From assembly GCF_017309075.1 (NCBI RefSeq), contig NZ_JAEMGS010000010.1:62001-126000 (forward strand): a stretch of DNA of 64,000 nt, in the 5' to 3' direction. This document shows positions 47,336-57,810 of this stretch, in pieces; position 1 is the stretch's first letter, and the number at the start of each line of letters is the position of its first letter. The translations under genes were made by a program, and so were the position numbers. Source of the DNA: Motiliproteus sp. SC1-56. GTDB taxonomy: Bacteria; Pseudomonadota; Gammaproteobacteria; Pseudomonadales; Balneatricaceae. The notes under the pieces were generated by a model, which ran no database searches, was not told the origin of the DNA, and was given only the letters and a program-made list of their open reading frames with translations.

Positions 47336-48112
47336 ATGCTGATATTGATATCGCCCGCCAAGACCCTGGATTTCGACACCCCCGCCAGCACCCAGCAGCA
47401 CTCCCAGCCCGGCTTCGAACAGGAGTCACTGACGCTGGTGCAGACGCTGCGCGAGCTGGCGCCCCAGGACCTGGCCAAGCTGATGAAGCTGAGCGACAAG
47501 CTGGCCAGCCTCAATGCGGCCCGCTTCCAGGCCTGGTCACAGCCCTTCACGCCCGATAACGCCAAGCAGGCCCTGCTGGCGTTCAAGGGCGACGTCTACA
47601 CGGGCCTGGACGCGGAATCCCTCGACGAGTCCGCGCTGGCCTACGCCCAGGATCACCTGCGCATGCTTTCAGGCCTCTACGGCGTGCTGCGCCCCCTGGA
47701 CCTGATGCAACCTTACCGGCTGGAGATGGGCACCAGGCTGGCCAACCCCGGCGGCAAAGACCTGTACCAGTTCTGGGGCGACAAGATCACCGAGCGCCTC
47801 AATCAGGATCTGCGTGCCAGCGGCTCGGCGACGGTGGTCAACCTGGCCTCCAACGAGTACTTCAAGGCCGTCAAACCCACCAAGCTGGATGCTGAGCTGA
47901 TCACCCCGGTGTTCAAGGACCTGAAAAACGGCCAGTACAAGATCATCAGCTTCTACGCCAAAAAGGCCCGGGGGATGATGGCCCGCTATGCCATCGACCA
48001 ACGGCTGGAGGACCCGGAACAGCTCAAGGGGTTCGACAGCGCCGGCTACTACTTCAGCCCGGAGCAATCCGGCGACCGCGAGTGGGTCTTCCTTCGGGAC
48101 AGCGCCGAGTAA
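47336..48112 (+). CDS. yaaA: YaaA (DUF328/UPF0246) peroxide stress protein
   Basis: The 258-aa protein has the complete YaaA pattern: [16 protein letters not shown] at the N-terminus, [62 protein letters not shown] and [13 protein letters not shown]. In E. coli it lowers intracellular iron damage under H2O2 and binds DNA. No strong ribosome site is visible before ATG 47336. Confidence 0.93.
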   Translation: MLILISPAKTLDFDTPASTQQHSQPGFEQESLTLVQTLRELAPQDLAKLMKLSDKLASLNAARFQAWSQPFTPDNAKQALLAFKGDVYTGLDAESLDESALAYAQDHLRMLSGLYGVLRPLDLMQPYRLEMGTRLANPGGKDLYQFWGDKITERLNQDLRASGSATVVNLASNEYFKAVKPTKLDAELITPVFKDLKNGQYKIISFYAKKARGMMARYAIDQRLEDPEQLKGFDSAGYYFSPEQSGDREWVFLRDSAE

Positions 48113-48246
48113 GGGACCTGTCACGCGCATGCCCATAACGCGCGAGGATCACCCGCTCCACATCATAGTCATCCACCCGTTGCAACAGCCGTGCAACCTC
48201 TCCTCCGCGAGCAGCACGGGCAACGGGCGGACAGAGTAGATTCCGA

Positions 48247-48292
48247 GGGGTTCTTCCCGCTCAGGTCCTGATCCGCGAGCGGGAAGAGCCCC
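48247..48292 (-). terminator. Long hairpin at the yaaA/AGCS convergent junction
   Basis: Arms 48247-48262 and 48277-48292 pair over 16 bp with one G-T, directly after the stop of the AGCS gene. A long T-run is missing; it probably serves both convergent transcripts. Confidence 0.55.
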
Positions 48293-49645
48293 TTAAGCCT
48301 GGCGAGCAAAATAGTCACGGGCCAGTTTGAACACCACCGGGCTCAGGAGCGCCAAGGCCACCAGGTTGGGGATCGCCATCATCGCGTTCAAGGTGTCGGC
48401 CAGCAGCCAGACGAAGTCTAGGCTGATGACGGCGCCCGCGGGCACGGCCAGAATCCAGGCGACCCGAAACGGCTTGATAACCTTGACCCCGAACAGGTAT
48501 TCGGCGCAGCGTTCGCTGTACACGCTCCAACCCAGGATGGTGGTGAAGGCGAAGATCGCCAGGGATACCGCCACCACGTAGTTCCCCAGGCCCGGCAGGG
48601 CGGCGGCAAAGGCGGACGAGGTCAATGCCGCGCCGGATTCGCCGCTGGTCCAGGCGCCGGAGGTAATGATCACCAGGCCGGTAATCGAGCAGATGATCAG
48701 GGTGTCGATAAAGGTCCCCAGCATGGCGATCAATCCCTGCCGCACCGGGTCCTTGGTTTGGGCGGATGCGTGGGCGATCGGGGCGGACCCCAGGCCGGCC
48801 TCATTGGAGAAGATGCCACGGGCGACGCCAAAACGGATCGCGGCCCAAACCGCGGCACCGGCGAAGCCGCCCTCAGCGGCGGCCGGGGAGAAGGCGTGGG
48901 TGAACACCAGGTCCAGGGCGGTGGGAATCGCGGCGGCGTTGATGCTCAGAACGGTCAGGCCGGCCAACAGGTAGGCAAGGGCCATAAAAGGTACCAGGAC
49001 GCCGGCCACGTGACCGATCCGCCGGATCCCTCCGAGCAGCACGGCACCGGTGAGGACCATCAGGATAACGCCGGTGACCCACAGGGGCAGGCCGAAATTG
49101 GTTTCGATCACCGAAGCCACCGAGTTGGACTGCACCGTGTTGCCGATACCGAAGCCTGCGATCATGCCAAAGATGGCGAACAGGGTCCCCATCCAGGCCC
49201 ACTTGTGGCCCAACCCGTTCTTGATGTAGTACATGGGGCCACCGACGTGGTTACCCGCCTCGTCCACTTCACGGAAGTTCACCGCCAGCACAGCCTCGGA
49301 AAACTTGGTGGCCATGCCCACCAGGGCGGTACACCACATCCAGAACAGGGCGCCGGGGCCACCGAGGAAGACGGCGGTGGCGACGCCGGCGATGTTACCG
49401 GTCCCCACGGTGGCGGACAGAGCCGTCATCAGGGCGTTGAACGGCGAGATCTCCCCCTCGGCGTCTTCGCCTGCACGCGCGGCCCGGCCGCCCCACATGA
49501 GCCTGAAGCCCGTGCCCAGTTTCCTGATCGGCATCAGACGCAGCCCCAGCTGCAGGAACAGGCCGACGCCGAGGATGAGTACCAGCATCATCGGGCCCCA
49601 GACAATTCCGTTGACGGCACTGATCAGGCCAGTGAGCGATTCCAT
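48293..49645 (-). CDS. Alanine/glycine:cation (Na+) symporter, AGCS family
   Basis: The 450-aa 10-11-TM protein has AGCS signatures: PFNALMTALSATVGTGNIAGVATAVFLGGPGALFWMW, VGGPMYYIKNGLG and FSNEAGLGSAPIAHA. It imports alanine or glycine with Na+. The upstream 545 bp on its strand contain an orphan terminator-like structure (49934-49976) but no glycine-riboswitch core that I can see. Confidence 0.92.
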   Translation of the reverse strand: MESLTGLISAVNGIVWGPMMLVLILGVGLFLQLGLRLMPIRKLGTGFRLMWGGRAARAGEDAEGEISPFNALMTALSATVGTGNIAGVATAVFLGGPGALFWMWCTALVGMATKFSEAVLAVNFREVDEAGNHVGGPMYYIKNGLGHKWAWMGTLFAIFGMIAGFGIGNTVQSNSVASVIETNFGLPLWVTGVILMVLTGAVLLGGIRRIGHVAGVLVPFMALAYLLAGLTVLSINAAAIPTALDLVFTHAFSPAAAEGGFAGAAVWAAIRFGVARGIFSNEAGLGSAPIAHASAQTKDPVRQGLIAMLGTFIDTLIICSITGLVIITSGAWTSGESGAALTSSAFAAALPGLGNYVVAVSLAIFAFTTILGWSVYSERCAEYLFGVKVIKPFRVAWILAVPAGAVISLDFVWLLADTLNAMMAIPNLVALALLSPVVFKLARDYFARQA

Positions 49646-49933
49646 GATGTTAACCCTCAGAAGGTTTGGTTTCTCTCCCGCGCGCTGCGGAAGCTTGACG
49701 CGGCGGTCAGCTTACCGCCCTGCAACACCGCTTCGGGATAGCGGACGCGGCATTTGCCCGGCCACCGGGGTTGCAACCAATCACCCGGCCAATGCAGTCT
49801 TGCGCTCCCGACACTTTTGCGTCTTCTTAGTGTAGAGCCCGAGATGGATAAGGCCCCCTGCGGGCGACTCCAGCGGTAGACATTTCAGCCCGGCGAAGCA
49901 TAGGCCCCGGGAGTCAATGGTTTCCCTGCCTGC

Positions 49934-49976
49934 AAAAAAGGCCGACGGCGAGCCTTTAAAGCCCCGTTGACCGGGG
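49934..49976 (-). ncRNA. Candidate small RNA 3' end (two hairpins and T6) upstream of the AGCS gene
   Basis: Read on the minus strand, CCCCG-GTCAA-CGGGG is followed by AAAGGC-(9 nt)-GCCTTT and a T6 tail, the typical end of a Rho-independent sRNA. No minus-strand gene lies between it and the divergent pntA start (50191), so the transcript would be a short RNA of up to about 200 nt or an attenuated leader of the AGCS gene. The remainder of 49646-50190 shows no coding sequence. Confidence 0.35.
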
Positions 49977-50190
49977 ATCACCGTCTAACCGCGGTCACCA
50001 CGGGCCGGACGAGCCCTCCACTTCTCAGCGCCCCAAGATCCCAAACGATTCCCCATCGAGCAGGATTGCACCGATTCCACCGTCTATTATCAATCACATG
50101 GTTAAAAGCTGGCTGCCGCCCCGGGGCCAGCAACGGCAACAGGAACGGAGAGCGTTTAAGCAGCGGCCACGAAGCCCAAGGAGCGTCGAG

Positions 50191-51759
50191 ATGCGTATCG
50201 GTGTGCCCAAAGAGATCGAGGTGGGAGAGAAGCGCGTTGCCCTCACCCCCGAGGTCGCCACCCAACTCAAGAAACTGGGCTTTACCCTGGCGATTGAAAC
50301 CAAGGCCGGCGCCGCCGCCAGTTACAGCGACGAAGAGTACAGCCGGGTGGGCGTCGAGATCATCGAAGACCCGCGTACCCTCTGGCACACCTCCGATATC
50401 ATCCTCAAGGTGCGACCGCCCAAAGGGCACCCGGAACTTGGCTTTTACGGCATCGAGCTGCTCAAGCCCGGCCAGGTTCTGATCAGCTTTCTCTACCCCG
50501 CGCAGAACCCGGAAATGCTGCAGGATCTCGCCAACCACGGGGTAACCGCCCTGGCGATGGACTCGGTACCGCGCATCTCCCGGGCCCAGAAGATGGACGC
50601 CCTCAGCTCCATGGCCAACATCGCCGGCTATCGCGCCGTGGTGGAAGCGGCGCAGCACTTCGGGCGCTTCTTTACCGGCCAGATCACCGCCGCCGGCAAG
50701 ATTCCTCCCGCCAAGGTGCTGGTGATCGGCGCAGGGGTAGCGGGCCTTGCCGCGATCGGCGCCGCCAAGAGCATGGGGGCCATCGTCCGCGCCTTCGATA
50801 CCCGCCCGGAGGTGAAGGAGCAGGTGGAGAGCATGGACGCCGAATTCCTGATGCTGGAGTTCGAGGACGAGGACGGCTCGGGCGAGGGGGGCTACGCCAA
50901 GACCATGAGCCCGGAGTTCATCAAGGCCGAGATGGACCTGTTTGCCTCCCAGGCCGCCGAGGTGGACATCATCATCACCACCGCCCTGATTCCGGGCAAG
51001 CCCGCCCCCGAGCTGATCACCGAGCGGATGGTGGCGAACATGAAGCCCGGCAGCGTGATCGTCGACCTGGCCGCCGAAGCCGGCGGCAACTGCCGACTGA
51101 CGGTGGCCAACCAGGTGGTGGTCCGTCACGGCGTCACCCTGATCGGCTACACCAACCTGCCCAGCCGGCTGGCGGCCCAGGCCAGCCAGCTCTACGCCAC
51201 CAACCTGAGGCACCTTCTGACCGAGCTCTGCCCCGAGAAGAACGGCGAGATCGTGGTGAACATGGAGGACGAGGTGATACGCGGCGCCACCGTGGTCAAG
51301 GACGGCGAGATCACCTGGCCCCCGCCCGCACCGCGGCTGACCCTGGCCCCCAAGGAAGACGTCGGGCTCAAGGCCAAAAGCGCGCTGGAGAAGGCCGAGG
51401 CCGAGGCCAAGCCCAGCCACCCGCTGGCGTTCCTGGTGCCCCTGGTGCTGGCGGGTATCGCCCTGCTCGGGCTCGGGGCGGTCGCGCCACCGGCCTTTAT
51501 CGGCCACATGACCGTTTTCGTGCTCTCCTGCTTTATCGGTTACATGGTGATCTGGGGTGTTTCCCACTCGCTGCATACGCCGCTGATGAGCGTCACCAAC
51601 GCCATCAGCAGCATCATCGTGATCGGCGCTTTGATCCAGATCTCCAGCAGCAACCCCCTGGTGTTGATACTGGCCACCCTGGCGGTGCTGATCACCAGCA
51701 TCAACATTGTCGGCGGCTTTGCCGTCACCCAGCGCATGCTGCGAATGTTCCGCAAGTAG
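50191..51759 (+). CDS. pntA: NAD(P) transhydrogenase subunit alpha
   Basis: The 522-aa protein has domain I ([20 protein letters not shown]) with the NAD-binding core [40 protein letters not shown] and an RQD-loop-like region, and a C-terminal part with four TM helices (from about residue 410). The alpha1 and alpha2 parts are fused as in E. coli (510 aa). ATG 50191 has AAGGAG at 7 nt; the longer frame from 50098 is leader. It pairs with pntB 11 nt downstream and makes NADPH at the expense of the proton-motive force. Confidence 0.95.
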   Translation: MRIGVPKEIEVGEKRVALTPEVATQLKKLGFTLAIETKAGAAASYSDEEYSRVGVEIIEDPRTLWHTSDIILKVRPPKGHPELGFYGIELLKPGQVLISFLYPAQNPEMLQDLANHGVTALAMDSVPRISRAQKMDALSSMANIAGYRAVVEAAQHFGRFFTGQITAAGKIPPAKVLVIGAGVAGLAAIGAAKSMGAIVRAFDTRPEVKEQVESMDAEFLMLEFEDEDGSGEGGYAKTMSPEFIKAEMDLFASQAAEVDIIITTALIPGKPAPELITERMVANMKPGSVIVDLAAEAGGNCRLTVANQVVVRHGVTLIGYTNLPSRLAAQASQLYATNLRHLLTELCPEKNGEIVVNMEDEVIRGATVVKDGEITWPPPAPRLTLAPKEDVGLKAKSALEKAEAEAKPSHPLAFLVPLVLAGIALLGLGAVAPPAFIGHMTVFVLSCFIGYMVIWGVSHSLHTPLMSVTNAISSIIVIGALIQISSSNPLVLILATLAVLITSINIVGGFAVTQRMLRMFRK

Positions 51760-51770
51760 AGGGCTTTGAG

Positions 51771-53174
51771 ATGAACACAGGTTTGGTCACGGCATCCTAT
51801 ATCGCAGCCAGCGCCCTCTTTATCCTGGCCCTGGGCGGGCTCAGCCACCAGGAGAGCGCACGCCGCGGAAACTTCTACGGCATGCTGGGCATGGGCCTGG
51901 CACTGCTGGTCACCATCATCGGTGTGGTGACCGACAACCAGCTCTTCCTCATCGGCGGCATGCTGGTGGGAGGCGCCATCGGCTGGGTCCTGGCCAAGCG
52001 GGTGGAGATGACCCAGATGCCGGAGCTGGTGGCGATTCTCCACAGCCTGGTGGGTCTGGCGGCGGTCTTTGTCGGCTACGCCAACGTGCTCGAACACGAC
52101 AGCAGTATCACCGGTGTGGAGCAGACCATCCACAGCGTTGAAACCTACGTCGGCATCCTGATCGGCGCCCTCACCTTCTCCGGCTCCGTGGCGGCCTACC
52201 TCAAGCTCAGCGCCAAGATCAGCGGTAAACCGCTGCACCTGCCGGGGCGGCACTTTTTAAATCTCGGCCTGCTGATCCTCGCCATCTGGTTCGGCGTACT
52301 CTTTGTCGATGCGGCCGCCAGCGGCGGCGGCCTCGGCTGGCTGCTGTTGATGACCCTGCTGGCGCTGGCCTTCGGCGTCCACATGGTGGTGGCCATCGGC
52401 GGCGCCGACATGCCGGTGGTGGTCTCCATGCTCAACAGCTACTCGGGCTGGGCCGCCGCCGCCATGGGCTTTATGCTCGGCAACGACCTGCTGATCGTGG
52501 TCGGTGCCCTGGTGGGCAGCAGCGGTGCGATCCTCAGCTATATCATGTGCAAGGCGATGAACCGCAAATTCGTCAACGTGATACTGGGCGGTTTTGGCAG
52601 CAAGAGTGCTGCCGGCGACAGCGCGGGGCCGGCGGGGGATGCCGGCGACATCAAGCCGATCGAAGCCGAGGAGGCGGCTCACCTGCTGGCCGGCGCCAAA
52701 GAGGTGATGATCCTCCCCGGCTACGGCATGGCCGTCGCCCAGGCCCAGCACACGGTGTTTGAAATCTCCAAAAAACTGCGCGATCAAGGGGTCAATGTCC
52801 GCTTCGGCATCCACCCGGTGGCGGGACGCATGCCCGGCCACATGAACGTACTGCTGGCCGAGGCCAAGGTGCCCTACGACATCGTTTTCGAGATGGATGA
52901 AATCAACGAAGATTTTCCCAATGTCGACGTATCCATCGTCATCGGCGCCAACGACATCGTCAACCCTGCCGCCCAGGAGGTCCCCGACAGCCCCATCGCC
53001 GGCATGCCGGTACTCGAGCCCTGGCACGGTAAAACCACCATCGTCCTCAAGCGAGGCATGAGCACGGGCTATGCCGGCGTGGACAATCCGCTGTTCTACA
53101 AGGAGAACACCCGAATGCTGTTTGGTGACGCCAAAGACAGCGTCGACGCCCTGCTCAAGCATCTCAACGAGTAA
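51771..53174 (+). CDS. pntB: NAD(P) transhydrogenase subunit beta
   Basis: The 467-aa protein has about nine TM helices (residues 5-265), then the NADP(H)-binding domain [53 protein letters not shown]-like acidic loop and [12 protein letters not shown], followed by [16 protein letters not shown]. Length matches PntB (462 in E. coli). The subunits assemble as alpha2beta2 in the inner membrane. Confidence 0.96.
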   Translation: MNTGLVTASYIAASALFILALGGLSHQESARRGNFYGMLGMGLALLVTIIGVVTDNQLFLIGGMLVGGAIGWVLAKRVEMTQMPELVAILHSLVGLAAVFVGYANVLEHDSSITGVEQTIHSVETYVGILIGALTFSGSVAAYLKLSAKISGKPLHLPGRHFLNLGLLILAIWFGVLFVDAAASGGGLGWLLLMTLLALAFGVHMVVAIGGADMPVVVSMLNSYSGWAAAAMGFMLGNDLLIVVGALVGSSGAILSYIMCKAMNRKFVNVILGGFGSKSAAGDSAGPAGDAGDIKPIEAEEAAHLLAGAKEVMILPGYGMAVAQAQHTVFEISKKLRDQGVNVRFGIHPVAGRMPGHMNVLLAEAKVPYDIVFEMDEINEDFPNVDVSIVIGANDIVNPAAQEVPDSPIAGMPVLEPWHGKTTIVLKRGMSTGYAGVDNPLFYKENTRMLFGDAKDSVDALLKHLNE

Positions 53175-53380
53175 CTGACGAACGCAATTGTGATGTTGGC
53201 TTGGTGCTGCCTTCGTGTTGGCTTACTGTTCGCTTGAAAGCGCAGCCACAAGGGGCAACGCCCCACCCCAGTGAATGGCCAGGATGCGCCGGCTGACACC
53301 CGGCGCAGGCGCCAACAGGGTGTTGACATAAAGCAACACCCCCGCCCATCCTTGGATCACACTCACTACAGGAACAGCTA

Positions 53381-53698
53381 ATGGATCAGGATACCCAAAC
53401 TCGGCTGGAGGCGGCGGCGTTCCGCGGCCTCGTCGAGCACCTGCAAAAACGCACCGACGTGCAGAATATCGACCTGATGAACCTGGCCGGGTTCTGTCGC
53501 AACTGCCTTTCCAAGTGGTACCTTGCCGCAGCCAAGGACGCCGGAGTGGAGATGGATTACGAGCAGGCGCTGAGCTACGTCTACGGGATGAGTTACGCCG
53601 ACTGGAAGGCGACTCATCAGGCCAAAGCCACGCCCGAACAGCTGCAACAGTTTGAAGCCACCAAACCGCTGCACGCGAAGATCAGTGGTCATAACTGA
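53381..53698 (+). CDS. DUF1244 family protein
   Basis: The 105-aa protein matches DUF1244: EAAAFRGLVEHLQKRTDVQNIDLMNLAGFCRNCLSKWYLAAA and YVYGMSYADWKATHQAKATPEQLQQF. It has no known activity; the CRNC motif could bind metal. The 206 bp between pntB and this gene show no further gene. Confidence 0.87.
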   Translation: MDQDTQTRLEAAAFRGLVEHLQKRTDVQNIDLMNLAGFCRNCLSKWYLAAAKDAGVEMDYEQALSYVYGMSYADWKATHQAKATPEQLQQFEATKPLHAKISGHN

Positions 53699-53785
53699 TC
53701 CACTGATCTTCACCGGGCTGGTTCAAAGTGCGCCGGACAAGGCGCGCTTGCGCAACCGATGGGGGTTGCCCGTCGCGGCTGCTTT

Positions 53786-54403
53786 TCAGCCGCGACTCGC
53801 CAGGTAAACACCGGCGCCCGCCATGATGCTCCCCGCCCCGCGGTTGAGGGCCTGCATGGCGCGCTCGGAGCGAAACCAGCGCCGCGCGCTGGCGGCCAGC
53901 AGGGCAATCAACATCAGCCCCGCCATCAATGCGAACAGGGTCAGGCTCGAGGCCAGTGCGATATCCGCGGGCGCCAGCACAGATACGTCCATGAAGGTCG
54001 GCAAAAATGCGATATAGAACAGGATCACTTTCGGGTTCGACGCCGAGATCAGAAAACCCTGCACAAAGCTGAGCGCCATGCCGCTGCGGTCGGATGCCTG
54101 GGGCTGGCTAGCCACATCGATGGGCGTTTGCCACAGTTTCCAGCCCAGATAGATCAGGTAGCTCGCCCCAAGCCAGCGGATCAAAGTGAACAGCTCACCC
54201 CAATTGCCGGCGATAGCCGCAAGGCCCAGGCAGGCCATGATCAGGTAGATGATATCGCTGACGACCATGCCCAGGGCCAGCAGGGTGCAAGACGCGGCCC
54301 CCTGGGTCAGGGCGCGGGCGAGCACGGCGAAGACGCCGGGGCCGGGCGTAATGCCGAAGACAAAAATGGCGATAAAAAACGTCAGTGCGCTTTCAACGGT
54401 CAT
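53786..54403 (-). CDS. LysE/RhtB family amino-acid exporter
   Basis: The 205-aa six-TM protein opens with FFIAIFVFGITPGPGVFAVLARALTQGA and has GASYLIYLGWKLW and GFLISASNPKVILFYIAFLPTF, hallmarks of LysE/RhtB exporters. The substrate is unknown. A 10-bp stem-loop (53772-53796, arms GTCGCGGCTG/CAGCCGCGAC) spans the stop codon and may stabilise or end the transcript. Confidence 0.9.
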   Translation of the reverse strand: MTVESALTFFIAIFVFGITPGPGVFAVLARALTQGAASCTLLALGMVVSDIIYLIMACLGLAAIAGNWGELFTLIRWLGASYLIYLGWKLWQTPIDVASQPQASDRSGMALSFVQGFLISASNPKVILFYIAFLPTFMDVSVLAPADIALASSLTLFALMAGLMLIALLAASARRWFRSERAMQALNRGAGSIMAGAGVYLASRG

Positions 54404-54514
54404 GGCGGCGACTCCCCGGACAAAGCAGCGATACTAGCAGTGGACGATTGTCGTTGAACAGCGGGGGCCATAATGCCCCCACCCTGCCGACCAAAGCCTC
54501 ACCCGACCAGAACC

Positions 54515-54546
54515 CCAGCTGGCTATATCCCTAGCTGGCTATAGCC
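54515..54546. repeat. 16-bp tandem duplication at the trxC stop codon
   Basis: Units 54515-54530 and 54531-54546 match at 14 of 16 bases; the trxC stop (54539-54541) lies in the second unit. Confidence 0.8.
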
Positions 54547-54979
54547 CCAACTGACCGTGGGTCCAGCGGACGATGTCGGCCGCTCCCATGGCCCCGGCGC
54601 TGCGGGCCAGTTCCTTGCCGCCCTGAAACAGGATCAGGGTGGGAATGCTGCGGATACCGTACTGCTGTGCCAGCGCCGGCACGGCCTCGGTGTCCACCTT
54701 GGCCAGGCGCACCCGGGGCTCGAGCTGGGCAGCCGCCTGCGCAAAAGCCGGGGCCATCGCTTTGCAGGGGCCGCACCAGGGGGCCCAAAAGTCCACCAGT
54801 ACCGGTATATCCGACCCCTGGACCTGGGCCGCGAAGTTGGCGCTGTCAAGCGCCAGGGGACTGCCCCGGAACAGGGGCTGCTTGCAGCGCCCGCAGCGGG
54901 GTCCGTCGCTCAGGCGTGCGACCGGCACCCGGTTGCGGCCATTACACCCGGGACAGCCAATGTGAAGCGGATCGTTCAT
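54539..54979 (-). CDS. trxC: Thioredoxin 2 (TrxC) with N-terminal zinc finger
   Basis: The 146-aa protein has an N-terminal zinc-binding module with Cys9/Cys12 and Cys29/Cys32, then a thioredoxin fold with active site WCGPC (68-72) and the cis-Pro in SIPTLILFQGG. This is the oxidative-stress thioredoxin layout. It is followed by the C-terminal end of gloA on the same strand (21-nt gap), so they may share a message. Confidence 0.92.
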   Translation of the reverse strand: MNDPLHIGCPGCNGRNRVPVARLSDGPRCGRCKQPLFRGSPLALDSANFAAQVQGSDIPVLVDFWAPWCGPCKAMAPAFAQAAAQLEPRVRLAKVDTEAVPALAQQYGIRSIPTLILFQGGKELARSAGAMGAADIVRWTHGQLGL

Positions 54980-55000
54980 TGCCTTCCCCCCGCTTTACGT

Positions 55001-55456
55001 TTACCAGGTGCCGGTGTTGGGCAGGCTCTTCCAGGGCTCCTGTGGCGCCAGCGCCTCACCCTTTTGCAGCAGCTCGATGGAGATGCCGTCGGGGGAGCGG
55101 ATAAAGGCCATGTGGCCATCCCGGGGGGGGCGGTTGATTGTGACCCCGGCGTCCATCAGCGACTGACAGAGGGCGTAGATATCGTCGACCCGGTAGGCCA
55201 GGTGGCCGAAGTTGCGCCCGCCGTCATAAGCCTCGGTGTTACCGTTTTCATCCGGCCAGTTATAAGTCAGCTCCACCGTCGGCGCGCGGTGTTCCCGGGC
55301 ACGCTGCTCGTCACCGGGGGCGGCGAGAAAAATCAGGGTAAAGCGCCCCTGCTCGCTCTCCATGCGGTTGACCTCCTTGAGGCCCAGCTTGTTGCAATAA
55401 AAATCCAGCGACGCGTCGAGGTCTCGCACGCGAACCATGGTGTGGAGGTATTCCAT
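55001..55456 (-). CDS. gloA: Lactoylglutathione lyase (glyoxalase I)
   Basis: The 151-aa protein has paired beta-alpha-beta-beta-beta modules and all four metal ligands of the Ni/Co-type enzyme: His5, Glu62, His85 and Glu128. [20 protein letters not shown] and [13 protein letters not shown] are typical. The start at 55456 has AAGGA at 7 nt; the extension to 55561 is not supported. The role is detoxification of methylglyoxal with glutathione. Confidence 0.93.
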   Translation of the reverse strand: MEYLHTMVRVRDLDASLDFYCNKLGLKEVNRMESEQGRFTLIFLAAPGDEQRAREHRAPTVELTYNWPDENGNTEAYDGGRNFGHLAYRVDDIYALCQSLMDAGVTINRPPRDGHMAFIRSPDGISIELLQKGEALAPQEPWKSLPNTGTW

Positions 55457-55602
55457 CCGGGTTTCCTTCTGCATCAGGTTGAATTGGGTGCTACAGATTG
55501 TAGGCCAGCGGTCGCACGCTTCAACAGCCTCAGCTTTCACGCCCGGGGGCGGCGTTGGCACACCTCAGGCCAACGGCGATCCCGGGCGCCGGATGTCAGC
55601 TA

Positions 55603-56703
55603 CTATTGCGGCGCCGCCTTGGGGTAGTCGGTGAGCCCCTTGGCGCCGCCCCCGAACAGGGTTTCTGGATCATGCTCGGCCCAGGCGAGGCCCTCACGAA
55701 TTCGCGCCGGCAGGTCCGGGTTGGCGATAAACGGCCGCCCGAAGCCGATCATATCGGCCAGGTTCGCCTCGATCGCCTGGCTGGCCTTGGCGGCATCGTA
55801 GCGCCCTGCGTAGATCAGCACGCCCTCGAACGCTGCCCGGATCCCCTGCTTGAAGCTCAGGGGCGTGTCTGGGGCATCATCCCAGTCCACTTCGGCGATA
55901 TGCAGGTAGGCGATCCCATGACCATTGAGCAACCGGGCCGCCGCGGTGTAGGTCTCGATGGGATCGGCGTCTTCGGTGCCGTTGAGGCTGGTGAAGGGGG
56001 CCAGTCGAACGCCTACCCGATCCGCGCCGATCTCATTTACTACCGCGGTGACGACTTCATCCAGAAAGCGCAGGCGGTTCTCCAGGGTTCCCCCGTAGGC
56101 GTCGGTGCGCCGGTTGGACTCCGAATCGATGAACTGGTTGATCAGGTAGCCGTTGGCCGCGTGCAGCTCGATGCCATCGAATCCGGCCCGGATCGCATTC
56201 CTCGCCGCCTGCCGGTACTCGCCGAGCACCTGCTTGATCTCTGCGACGGACATTTCCCGGGGCTCCACCACCTCGACAAAGCCCGGCGCCGCGGTGCCGT
56301 TGTCCACGAACACCTTCACGCCATCCGCCTTCATCGGTGAAGCCGAAATCGGCTGTTGCCCGCCGATATTATCGGGATGGGTCACCCGGCCGACGTGCCA
56401 GAGCTGGGCAAAAATCACCCCGCCTTGGGCGTGCACGGCGTCGGTGACCCGCTTCCAGCCCTCGACCTGGGCATCGCTGTAGATCCCCGGTGTCCAGGCG
56501 TAGCCCTTGCCCGTGGGGGATATCTGGGTGCCCTCGGCGATGATCAGGCCGGCCCCTGCCCGCTGGGCGTAATACTCCGCCATCAGCGCGTTGGCGACAT
56601 CACCCGGCTGGGACGCGCGGGAGCGAGTCATGGGCGGCATTACGATGCGGTTATCGAGTTGCTTGCTACCCAGTTGAATGGATTCAAAAAGTACGTGATT
56701 CAT
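55603..56703 (-). CDS. Old Yellow Enzyme-family alkene reductase (NemA type)
   Basis: The 366-aa FMN-dependent (beta/alpha)8 barrel has PPMTRSRASQPGDVAN, GLIIAEGTQISPTGKGYAWTPGIY, QLWHVGRVTHP, GFDGIELHAANGYLINQFIDSESNRRTDAYGG (His and Asn that bind the substrate) and GFGRPFIANPDL. It likely reduces activated alkenes or nitro esters. ATG 56703 begins the conserved N-terminus. The 380 bp upstream (56704-57083) show no gene or strong structure. Confidence 0.92.
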   Translation of the reverse strand: MNHVLFESIQLGSKQLDNRIVMPPMTRSRASQPGDVANALMAEYYAQRAGAGLIIAEGTQISPTGKGYAWTPGIYSDAQVEGWKRVTDAVHAQGGVIFAQLWHVGRVTHPDNIGGQQPISASPMKADGVKVFVDNGTAAPGFVEVVEPREMSVAEIKQVLGEYRQAARNAIRAGFDGIELHAANGYLINQFIDSESNRRTDAYGGTLENRLRFLDEVVTAVVNEIGADRVGVRLAPFTSLNGTEDADPIETYTAAARLLNGHGIAYLHIAEVDWDDAPDTPLSFKQGIRAAFEGVLIYAGRYDAAKASQAIEANLADMIGFGRPFIANPDLPARIREGLAWAEHDPETLFGGGAKGLTDYPKAAPQ

Positions 56704-57083
56704 CGTTAACCTGCTGAGCAATGTGGAGCCCTGTTGGACAGGAGAGAGTCGGACGACAACCCTAACCGACCCTCGAACGGCCTTTAAGCGCCGTCATCAC
56801 AAAAGACTTTTGCGGGAAACGTAACAATCAACTGGCACTGGCACTGACCCAACCTCGTCGTTCGCTTCTTCACAGTAATCAAGCTCCCCAAGCCACCCGT
56901 GTCACCAGCACGCCAGAGAGGGGGCGTGGTGAAGCCCGGCTGGCGCAGGTGTCGCCGGTAGCGAATGGAGGGGGGCGGGAGTCCGGGCCGATTACCCGGC
57001 GCTCGGCGGCAGATTCAGGTGCGGTCTAAGGCGCCCCTGTCAGGCCGGCACAATCTGCGATCTCACGGGGTGAGCTCAGGCGG

Positions 57084-57593
57084 CTAGCGTAACGACTCCC
57101 AGACCGCATCCGCTTGGCGCTGCAACGCGCGCCAATCACCGTTGAGCCAACGCTGACGACCGCGCTCGGCGTAAAAAAGGTGCAGCCGGTCACCGAAAAT
57201 CTCCCACACGCGGCCGTCGGTATCGATCAGCCCCTCGCCCAGGGTCAGCGCGTTGGAGCAGAAGCCGTTGTAGGCGGGTCGGTAGCGCTCGGGGTCGGCG
57301 GCAAAGCGCTCGGCACTGGCAGCGCTGGCGAACCACCAGTCGGCACCGTTCCAGTCCACTTTAAAGCGCTCCTCACCGACCAGGGCTCGGTGATCCCCCC
57401 GCGACCGGGCCTCGAAGTAGGCCACGCTGTCGTGACCACCGATAGCGCGGCTACCCAGCCAGCCGGTGCTGACCGGTTCGGCCGCCGCCAGGGGTGCGAT
57501 CAGAACAAGCCACCCGGCCAGCATCATCCCGATGCGCTGCCGCCCTGTACCAGCGCGGGTCAGCACCTTCGTCTCCGTCGATCGTGATTTCAT
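57084..57593 (-). CDS. Exported YHS-domain protein
   Basis: The 169-aa protein has a signal peptide ending APLAAAEP (about residue 39), unusually preceded by a 20-residue basic tail. A YHS domain follows: GHDSVAYFEARSRGDHRALVGEERFKVDWNGADWWFASAASAERFAADPERYRPAYNGFC. The pattern is that of periplasmic YHS proteins, which may bind metal. The start has GGGGAGG upstream. It is divergent from a LysR gene (217 bp). Confidence 0.85.
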   Translation of the reverse strand: MKSRSTETKVLTRAGTGRQRIGMMLAGWLVLIAPLAAAEPVSTGWLGSRAIGGHDSVAYFEARSRGDHRALVGEERFKVDWNGADWWFASAASAERFAADPERYRPAYNGFCSNALTLGEGLIDTDGRVWEIFGDRLHLFYAERGRQRWLNGDWRALQRQADAVWESLR

Positions 57594-57810
57594 CGCTTGA
57601 TTGCCTCCCCTGGCGGAGCCGGTGGCTCAGAAGGATCGTCATTTGCAGCATGCCCTCGCCTGATAGCCGCTGCAACCCGGTTAACAAGCACCAATCAGGA
57701 TCTTGGCGGTGGGCATGAGCTATTCATCGGATGATCTTGGGGGCTATTCTGAGTAGATGAACGCCACCGGAACACCGCAGCGATAACCATTTACTGATAC
57801 AGAAACCGTC

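Noticed and set aside
49646-50190. Glycine riboswitch for the AGCS symporter
   Set aside because: I could not find the paired glycine aptamer cores on the minus strand; only the two-hairpin terminator is clear.
49978-51576. 532-aa open frame on the minus strand
   Set aside because: Antisense shadow of pntA; the plus-strand frame has full transhydrogenase motifs.
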